A stretch of DNA of 35,735 nucleotides from Isotricha intestinalis. Taxonomy: Eukaryota > Ciliophora > Litostomatea > Vestibuliferida > Isotrichidae. A model generated the notes under the pieces. That model did no database searches. It saw nothing but the letters and a program-made list of their open reading frames with translations, and was not told the DNA's origin. The stretch's first letter is position 1; each line of letters starts with the position of its first letter. The stretch is from positions 1 to 35,735 of the forward strand of contig JAJJLU010003719.1 of NCBI GenBank assembly GCA_023807065.1. Direction: 5' to 3'. This document shows, one piece after another, positions 29,149-35,735 of the stretch. The translations under genes and the position numbers were made by a program.

Positions 29149-30750
29149 TTAATCTTCTTCTTCTTCATTAGCAGTTTCCCCTTTATCAGTAATTTTATTT
29201 TCTTCTTCTCTATCCTCATTTAAGTTTCTAGCATGAATTTTAAATTCTCTTGTTTGTTCTTCATACATTTCAGGAGTAATAAAAACTAATTTATGTTCAT
29301 AACAATTATTACAATAATATATTATTAAAAATATAAAAATTAATAATTCCAAAATCATTGTAAAAAAACAGAGCATTATTACATTATATAAATCATTCAA
29401 TAAACCAATTTCAAGTGGTAAAGCCATATTTTTTTTTTCTATATTATTTCCATTATTACTTGTTGAATAATTTGTTTGACAATATTTATTGAATTTATTT
29501 AAATAAAGATATGTATTTAAACTAAACCCAAAATATAATCCTGACATTGTCATTGAGACAATTAAACAAATAAATAAAAAACAAGAAAAGAAAAAATAAA
29601 TAATTGAAGAATCTACACAATTATTACATAATCTAAATATTAAAAATATTATTCCAATAACAAAAATTGCTAATGAAAAAATTGAAAGAACCAAAGAAAA
29701 TCTTCTTAAATGATTAAAATATTTATATTTTTTATAATGATTTTCAGGACTTTTCATAAAAGGACATCCAATACCATATAATATTTTTTCCCCTATAATT
29801 TTAGGATTATTAAAATTTAAATTTGTTAAACCTAAATTATTATAATAATCACTTATTTCTGAATTTAAATCTGAATATTGAATATTATCAAGTAAAACTT
29901 TACTTCTAATTCCATTATCATAATAATAATGTAAATTTGAATCAAAATGATTACAATAATGAGAACCATTATATAATATATTATATAAATTTAAACCTTC
30001 ATTTTGATTAATTGGATTAATATTACTTAAATCATTATATGCACATTGTAATTCATTTTCTAAATGAATATCAGATAATAATTCATTAAATTCAAATAAA
30101 GATAAACTTTCATTTGTTAAAATTGAAGGAACAAATGTATCATTTTCACTATCATAATTTATCTCAGAAACAAAATTATTTAAATTTATTTTTGATTCTT
30201 CATTTAATATTGTATTATAATATTCTTTATAATCATTTTTTTTTCCATTATATTTGTCTCTAAATAATTGATGAAAAGAAGCTATACTTCTTTGACTTCT
30301 TATTACACAAATATATTTATTTTTATAAGTTAAAATTGGTTTTGAATCAATTTCATTAATTTTATTACATGAATACATTTTATTATAAGTTTTTTTATTG
30401 CAAATATTTTTTTTCTCAGAAAAAAAAATAGCAGAATTAAATTCACAATAACAAGAATCTTTTTTATATCCACTCCAAATTCCTAAAGTTATAGCAGTTT
30501 GATTACTAGTACAATTTTGAGAGGTAAAATTATATATATTTGTAATTAAATAATTATTCCAATTTCTTTGGTATAATTTTCTTAAATATTTTCCTGTTTG
30601 AGTTGGAGTTCTCATAAATAAAAGCGGACTCATTATAATTAAAAGGAGATATAATACTATAAGTAAAATTTCTATTAACCATTCACTTAAAGAATGTGTT
30701 ATTTTTATATTATTATTTATTGATATTGTATTCGGGGGGTTTTTTTTCAT
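29149..30750 (-). CDS. Four-helix membrane glycoprotein, unrecognised
   Basis: 533 residues. A short cytosolic N-terminus leads into a first membrane helix at about 24-46 (EILLIVLYLLLIIMSPLLF). A large, Cys-containing ectodomain follows (about 47-345) with several N-glycosylation sequons (NFT, NCT, NQT, NDT, NES, NGS). Three further helices lie near 350-372, 382-409 and 455-480. The acidic C-terminal tail ends in EEEED. The paired Cys (SCYCEF, CNKIN, NNCYEH) suggest disulphides. This is a surface or endomembrane protein with one long extracellular loop. I do not recognise the family. It may be a lipid-scramblase/flippase subunit or channel type of protein, but nothing in the sequence decides this. 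It is followed at short distance by another membrane protein on the same strand. Confidence 0.75.
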   Translation of the reverse strand: MKKNPPNTISINNNIKITHSLSEWLIEILLIVLYLLLIIMSPLLFMRTPTQTGKYLRKLYQRNWNNYLITNIYNFTSQNCTSNQTAITLGIWSGYKKDSCYCEFNSAIFFSEKKNICNKKTYNKMYSCNKINEIDSKPILTYKNKYICVIRSQRSIASFHQLFRDKYNGKKNDYKEYYNTILNEESKINLNNFVSEINYDSENDTFVPSILTNESLSLFEFNELLSDIHLENELQCAYNDLSNINPINQNEGLNLYNILYNGSHYCNHFDSNLHYYYDNGIRSKVLLDNIQYSDLNSEISDYYNNLGLTNLNFNNPKIIGEKILYGIGCPFMKSPENHYKKYKYFNHLRRFSLVLSIFSLAIFVIGIIFLIFRLCNNCVDSSIIYFFFSCFLFICLIVSMTMSGLYFGFSLNTYLYLNKFNKYCQTNYSTSNNGNNIEKKNMALPLEIGLLNDLYNVIMLCFFTMILELLIFIFLIIYYCNNCYEHKLVFITPEMYEEQTREFKIHARNLNEDREEENKITDKGETANEEEED

Positions 30751-30861
30751 TTAAATTTTTTATTTTTTTTAAATAATTAATGAACAAATTTATTTTGAAC
30801 TTTTTAATTAAATAATTTTTATTATATTCTTTACTTTTATTTAAAATTAAATCATTTTTAT

Positions 30862-33800
30862 TTACTTAATATTAAGAAATTTCTGTGGTAAAAAGATTAA
30901 TATTATTGAATAAAAAACTGGAAGGATTAATACATAAATTAATGAATAATACCAAATTCTAATTTTTAAATATAAATAAGTGAAAATTAAAAAATATAAA
31001 GTAATATAACTCCAAGTTAATAATCCAATTATACAATTTATAATAGATAATTTTTTTTCATTTTGAACAAATCTTAACATTAAATAAATAATGACAGAGA
31101 ATACAGAATTAAAAATATTATTTTCAATTAAAATTACAAAAGACATAGTAATTAGTCCACAATTTAAAAAAAGAGAGAGATTTAAAAAAGAAAAATCAAA
31201 AATAAAAAATAAACAAGGATGAAATTTTATAAAAATTTTACAATATCTTTTAAAGATATTTTGTTCTGAAAAAGGAATAATAATTTCAGCTTTTCTTTCT
31301 TTTTTAGATTCTTTGATTTGTTTTGCACTTACAGAAGAAGAAATTTCAACAACTTTTTCACTAGTATTATCATTATTATTTGTTATATTTGTTTCATTTG
31401 TTGAAGGAATAGGAATTCCTAATTTTTCTTTTTTTAAAATTGAAGGTATTGAAAATAATAATGTCAAAATAAAACAAAAATGAAAAATATATCTTTCATC
31501 TAAATTAGTGTAATTTCTAGAATTAAATAAATGATAAATACACTTAAATACTAATAATGAATTTTTATTTTTATAATTTTTTTTCTCAGTTGATATATTA
31601 TATCCATAACTTTTTAATGGTGGTATAACATTACAATAACATTTCAATTCAATAGTTGAATTTTTTTTAATATAATTATATCCTTTATATATACAATTTT
31701 CTCCACATATTAAAATATCTTCATATAAATAATTCCTTAATTTTAAATTTAAATTAACTTTTGGATCATCTTCAAAATCAAGTAAACAAAGATCATTATA
31801 ATATCTTCCTTTGATATCATATAAATCTACATTATATTTTACAATATATTTTTCATATCTATTATTGTTTTGAGATTTATGTAAAGAAAATATATAATTT
31901 TTATATAATTCATTACAAGATAATTGAATTTTATCAAAATTTTTATCATAAAATATATATTGAATACTATTTACATAACTTCCTATAAAATAAGTTTCAA
32001 TTATCATATAATAATAAGGATCTATATTAATAAAACAATCTTTATTTTCATTAAAATCATCTTTATTAAAGTTTTTAACATTAAATTTATAATCATTATA
32101 TAAATATTCAAATTCTTCATTAGGTTTATTTTGACTTTTAAATAAATTTTCAATATCTTTTATAATTCGCTCAAATGTTTTATTTATAATATCTTTACAT
32201 TCAAAATTTTCATTAGTAGTTTCATCAGGACATTTTTTATAGCAATATTTATTATATATAAAAGGAGAATCTCCAGAACATTTTTTAACACATTCTTTAC
32301 TCTCAAAAACAATAAAATTAAAATCTTTTGGACAAATATTAACACATTTTTTTTCATTTTCATCATTAATATACCATAAATTATTACAATTTTTAGTCTT
32401 ATTATTATCATCACCAATTATTAAACATTCTTTTGTTAAAGTATTATTAAATTTATATTCATTTGGGCAATTTTCATTTAAATTTAAACATTTAATTGAT
32501 TTATCTGCATATTGAATCCAATAATGTTGACAGTGACACCCTTTATCATCATAAATTACATTTTTTAAATTAGTAGGACATTTTTCATAACAAATATTAG
32601 AAAAAGTAATTAAGTTTTTAGGACATTTATTAACACATTCTTTTTTATTTTCGATTAAATAAGGATAATCAATTGGACAATTATTATTATCTAAACAAAA
32701 TTTATTATTATTTTCCATATAAAATAATCCAAGACAAGTATAATTATCTTTTAAAATACAATTATGTTTATTTTTATCAAATATATATTTATCTTCACAA
32801 CTTGTACACAATTGATTTCTTTCTGTTCCTCCCCATGAACAAGTATTACAAGTTAAATAACAATTCATAAAAGTATTAGTTATATGATTAAAATAATATT
32901 TCTTTATTTTTTCCTCTGAATTAAAACATAATGTATTATTATTAAAAGTTTGAAAATATTTTTCTTTATTATTACATTTTATACATTTTGTATTATATTT
33001 TTCTATTGAAAATTCATCACATAATTCACATGCTTGATTACATACTTGAATATTAATAATACATTTATTGGAAATCAATATTTGATTTTTATTATTATAT
33101 TCTATTCCAATATGTAGTATTTCTTTTCCATAATTATCAGATTGATATATAAATTTTGATTCATTTATTGTTGGAATTCCTGTGAAACCATTTGAAGAAT
33201 TAAAAAATATTTTTACTTCTTCATTTTTTTCTTCTTTATAATTTAATATTATTTCATTTAAATTTAAGGTTAATTTTTCATTTGAATGAAGGTAAAAATT
33301 TGAATTTTTACATTGGAGTTTTTTCGGAAAAGTTATTATAAAAGATTGTATTCTATTGTTATCATATGAATATATAATATGAAGTAAATTATTTTTATTT
33401 GGAAAAATATTACTTTGAATAAATGAGATATTAACACTTTTTGCTTCTACATTTATTTCTTGAATTTCATCAATATAATCGTTTTGCGTTTCATATTGTA
33501 TTTCTTTAATTGTAATTATTCTCTTTTCATTTAATTCTTCATCATAAGTAATATATAAATAATTATTTTCAAATTGAATAAAATTTACATTATTAACTGA
33601 AGAAGATAGAACTAAAGCTTGATTTGTTTGAATTTCATATTTCTCATCTTTTACTTTATCTATTAATATTTTTTCATAAGTTATAATAGAACTATTTGAA
33701 TCATAAGCACAAATAAAGAAAGAATAAAAATCTATATTTAATAAATAAAATTGGTTAATTTGTCCTATAATAAATAATTGATTTTCATTTATTATTTTAT

Positions 33801-34458
33801 TATTACTTATATATGATAGCAATAAAGCATTTTTAGTTAAACTATAATAAATACATAATATTTTATTGTTATAATCAAAATCACATGATATATAACTTTC
33901 ACTTATTTCCTTTGAAATAATTTCTTTTTCAAAGAAAAAAAAATTTAATTCTCCTAATTTATTATTTTTAAAATCAATTTTAACAAACTCTTTTATTAAA
34001 TAATGCATATTTTCAGTTGAATTGTAAATTACATTTGAATAAGATAATATTAATGTATCTTTTTCTTTATTTATTTTAACATTACATTTATGTTCTGTTT
34101 TAGTTAAATTTAGATTTACATAAGATAAACTTTGAATTTTATTTCCATTATTTAAATCATATACCATAATTGCGTTTGAATTTGTACAAACATAAAAAAG
34201 TTTTGAATCTGAAATTAAATAATTTGTTGATATTACTTTTTCAAGTGAGATATTAAAAGAATTTGATTTATGTTTATTATTTTCATCTATTATAAAAGTA
34301 GCGGATTTTGAAAATATCATAATATTATTATTATATGGGATACTACCTATAATTTCATAGTTTTTATTCTCAAAATTATTAGATTCAGAAATTCCATAAT
34401 TACTGCATTGTATTAAAAATAGAAGGAAATATATAATAATTATTAAGTTTATAGACAT
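30862..34458 (-). CDS. Large cysteine-rich multi-pass surface protein
   Basis: 1198 residues. A hydrophobic signal peptide (about 1-20) leads to a β-rich ectodomain (about 25-460) with many N-glycosylation sequons. A cysteine-rich region at about 465-755 has CxxC-type and furin-like modules: CELCDE, CNTCSWGG, CPKNL and CPTNLKN, CPKDF, CYKKCPDE, each a short loop with two or more Cys. A juxtamembrane domain with further Cys follows. A helix near residue 990 is followed by a charged loop (about 1010-1060), then a cluster of four or five hydrophobic helices to the C-terminus (about 1065-1196). The layout suggests a receptor or surface sensor. I do not recognise a named family. The furin-like part resembles surface proteins common in protists. 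Confidence 0.8.
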   Translation of the reverse strand: MSINLIIIIYFLLFLIQCSNYGISESNNFENKNYEIIGSIPYNNNIMIFSKSATFIIDENNKHKSNSFNISLEKVISTNYLISDSKLFYVCTNSNAIMVYDLNNGNKIQSLSYVNLNLTKTEHKCNVKINKEKDTLILSYSNVIYNSTENMHYLIKEFVKIDFKNNKLGELNFFFFEKEIISKEISESYISCDFDYNNKILCIYYSLTKNALLLSYISNNKIINENQLFIIGQINQFYLLNIDFYSFFICAYDSNSSIITYEKILIDKVKDEKYEIQTNQALVLSSSVNNVNFIQFENNYLYITYDEELNEKRIITIKEIQYETQNDYIDEIQEINVEAKSVNISFIQSNIFPNKNNLLHIIYSYDNNRIQSFIITFPKKLQCKNSNFYLHSNEKLTLNLNEIILNYKEEKNEEVKIFFNSSNGFTGIPTINESKFIYQSDNYGKEILHIGIEYNNKNQILISNKCIINIQVCNQACELCDEFSIEKYNTKCIKCNNKEKYFQTFNNNTLCFNSEEKIKKYYFNHITNTFMNCYLTCNTCSWGGTERNQLCTSCEDKYIFDKNKHNCILKDNYTCLGLFYMENNNKFCLDNNNCPIDYPYLIENKKECVNKCPKNLITFSNICYEKCPTNLKNVIYDDKGCHCQHYWIQYADKSIKCLNLNENCPNEYKFNNTLTKECLIIGDDNNKTKNCNNLWYINDENEKKCVNICPKDFNFIVFESKECVKKCSGDSPFIYNKYCYKKCPDETTNENFECKDIINKTFERIIKDIENLFKSQNKPNEEFEYLYNDYKFNVKNFNKDDFNENKDCFINIDPYYYMIIETYFIGSYVNSIQYIFYDKNFDKIQLSCNELYKNYIFSLHKSQNNNRYEKYIVKYNVDLYDIKGRYYNDLCLLDFEDDPKVNLNLKLRNYLYEDILICGENCIYKGYNYIKKNSTIELKCYCNVIPPLKSYGYNISTEKKNYKNKNSLLVFKCIYHLFNSRNYTNLDERYIFHFCFILTLLFSIPSILKKEKLGIPIPSTNETNITNNNDNTSEKVVEISSSVSAKQIKESKKERKAEIIIPFSEQNIFKRYCKIFIKFHPCLFFIFDFSFLNLSLFLNCGLITMSFVILIENNIFNSVFSVIIYLMLRFVQNEKKLSIINCIIGLLTWSYITLYFLIFTYLYLKIRIWYYSLIYVLILPVFYSIILIFLPQKFLNIK

Positions 34459-34932
34459 TTTATAATTTAATAAAAATATAATAATGTGAATATTTTTTTA
34501 ATTAAATTTTTGGTAATTTTGAATGTCACTATTTATCTTTTTTAACTTAAATATTGAAATATTTCAAAATCTAAATATTCATTAAATTCAAAAATATTTT
34601 TATCATTTGATAATATATTTAAGAATATTATAAAAAATTTATATTTGTTTTTAACATCAATTATTTACAATTTTTATTTTATACTGAAAAACTAAAATGA
34701 AATCAAAATTTTTAAAAAATCAAAATTTTTATCCTTGTGGCTTTTAGAAAAATTAGATTCACAGGATAATAAATTTTTAAAAATTATTAATAATTAATAA
34801 AAAAGGATGTGTTGAAGAGTTTTAAGATTATTCTAAAAATATACCAAAATAAATGAATTCAATTTAATAATAAAATTTTGTGAATAAAAATTTTATAAAT
34901 TAGTAGAAATAAAATAAGTAATGTAATATTAT
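34459..34932 (+). other. Intergenic, with a possible decayed coding stretch
   Basis: 474 bp. On the + strand one frame from about 34558 to 34920 carries coding-like pieces (43 codons open to TAA 34693-34695; then 34696 onward with KFLSLWLLEKLDSQDNKFL) broken by several TAA and one TGA. The longest open piece is 33 codons after 34695. Evidence is weak because such A/T-rich DNA looks protein-like easily. Confidence 0.3.
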
Positions 34933-35735
34933 TTAAAAAATGAAACAATTATCATTTTTTCCTTTAATAACTCCTTTTATTTCTTCATTATTCTTATTTA
35001 ATTCCTTTAAATATTTTTTTTTGAATTCAGTGAATTCTTTTATATCATTTTTTGGTGATTCATAAGCATTTTTAATAGTTTCATGAATTTTTTTTAATTC
35101 TTGAAGACCTTTAATTCTTCCTTGCCAACCAGGTTTTGCTTGATTTTTTTCACTTTCAATCAATAAATCAATATAATCAGAAGAAGAGAAAGGGTTTGAA
35201 TTTAAACCAATTTGTTTTAATCTATCAACACATTTTTTTATATCTTCTTGTATATTCAAACATTTTAATTGAATATCCTCAAATTCTTTAATTAAACCAT
35301 TTCTTATTTGTTCAAATTTAGTTAAATTACTTTGACTATCATAATATTTTTGTTCTAAATCTTTTAATGTAGTCTTTTCTTTTACCATTTTAATATCAAT
35401 TCTAAATCTTGCATTTTTATGTTCTGTATGAAGACATTTCTTAGGACAAATTGTACAATTTCCATTACTCATTGCTGCACACCCAATTTTATTATCATCT
35501 TTAATATAACACGGATAATGACAAGTATAATTACAAATCAAACAATTTGTAACATATTCTCCTGGTTTTAAATCAATTTTTGTTATTTTTGGAACATCAG
35601 ATTCAATGACAAAATTTTTAGAACCATCAATATTTTTCTTTTCTATTTTAATTTTTTCTAATTGTTGTCTTACACCATCTAATTTACTTAATCCTAAATT
35701 TAATTGAGGAATCAATCCTTCAACTGTGGTATTTA
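34933..35735 (-). CDS. C-terminal part of an AIG1-like GTPase, 5' partial
   Basis: The frame is open to the right edge, so the first Met or TTG near 35715 is not a start. The visible part is about 267 residues, and the P-loop GTPase domain should lie beyond the edge. The visible part has the family's middle motif (VEGLIPQLNLGLSKLD). A zinc-binding stretch follows, with TNCLICNYTCHYPCYI, then GNCTICPKKC and H-type residues, and then a coiled coil that ends in a basic tail. The last four residues are CFIF, a CaaX-like prenylation box with Phe at the last position, which favours geranylgeranylation. The product would be a membrane-attached GTPase of the AIG1/GIMAP-like group common in protists. 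The family call is by recalled pattern of this zinc-binding tail. Confidence 0.8.
   Translation of the reverse strand, partial: NTTVEGLIPQLNLGLSKLDGVRQQLEKIKIEKKNIDGSKNFVIESDVPKITKIDLKPGEYVTNCLICNYTCHYPCYIKDDNKIGCAAMSNGNCTICPKKCLHTEHKNARFRIDIKMVKEKTTLKDLEQKYYDSQSNLTKFEQIRNGLIKEFEDIQLKCLNIQEDIKKCVDRLKQIGLNSNPFSSSDYIDLLIESEKNQAKPGWQGRIKGLQELKKIHETIKNAYESPKNDIKEFTEFKKKYLKELNKNNEEIKGVIKGKNDNCFIF

Noticed and set aside
1..35735. Reassigned stop codons as the organism's general code
   Set aside because: Intact genes up to 2268 codons show no in-frame TAA, TAG or TGA and use CAA and TGG for Gln and Trp. The decayed stretches also contain frameshifts.
1..35735. tRNA genes, rRNA, CRISPR arrays, insertion sequences
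   Set aside because: No B-box-like TTCGAATC core with a matching cloverleaf, no direct-repeat/spacer pattern, no transposase-like frame and no terminal inverted repeats were seen.

Overview
The window is extremely A+T-rich eukaryotic nuclear DNA from a protist. The domain set is eukaryotic: UBL5/Hub1, BRAP2, Sec7, ENTH, HP1-like chromo plus chromoshadow, and an AIG1-type GTPase tail. The proteins are rich in Asn, Lys, Ile and Glu. The intact genes read cleanly in the standard code, with CAA for Gln, TGG for Trp and almost all stops TAA, and I see no introns. A ciliate or flagellate is plausible, because the HAD protein and the calcyphosine-like EF-hand protein resemble types I associate with such protists, but I cannot name the organism.

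Left end (1-6809, +): one gene that runs off the left edge. It encodes a giant Asn/Glu/Lys-rich low-complexity protein with two repeat families: a 60-residue repeat at the edge and about 20 copies of a unit with the core LLNDIKNVFTPNE. A 569-bp block inside the second array is duplicated almost perfectly. At 7277-13103 come an HP1-like protein (-), a small basic protein (+), UBL5/Hub1 (+) and an LRR protein (-).

Two stretches that look intergenic hold decayed genes. On the + strand at about 10.26-10.98 kb is a broken gene with EF-hand-like parts. On the - strand at 13.29-14.28 kb is a recognisable relic of a PP2A B56 (B') regulatory subunit, followed by fragments of another gene at 14.44-15.03 kb. 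In these relics many in-frame TAA/TAG/TGA sit where Gln or Trp would fit, and the frame changes several times.

Middle (15.4-27.7 kb): a coiled-coil/disordered protein (-), a HAD-type phosphatase-like protein (+), a BRAP2 homologue with a RING missing most of its central zinc ligands (+), a calcyphosine-like EF-hand protein (-), an unrecognised basic protein (+) and a 1468-residue Sec7-family protein (+). The Sec7 catalytic glutamate position appears to be Gln, and the frame stays open for 47 codons past the stop.

Right end (28.1-35.7 kb): four genes on the - strand. They are an epsin-like ENTH protein, a four-helix membrane glycoprotein, a large cysteine-rich multi-pass surface protein, and the C-terminal part of an AIG1-like GTPase that runs off the right edge and ends in a CaaX-like box. 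Several products (Sec7, epsin, the GTPase, two surface membrane proteins) suit the endomembrane system. This is ordinary eukaryotic gene packing, with no sign of an operon.
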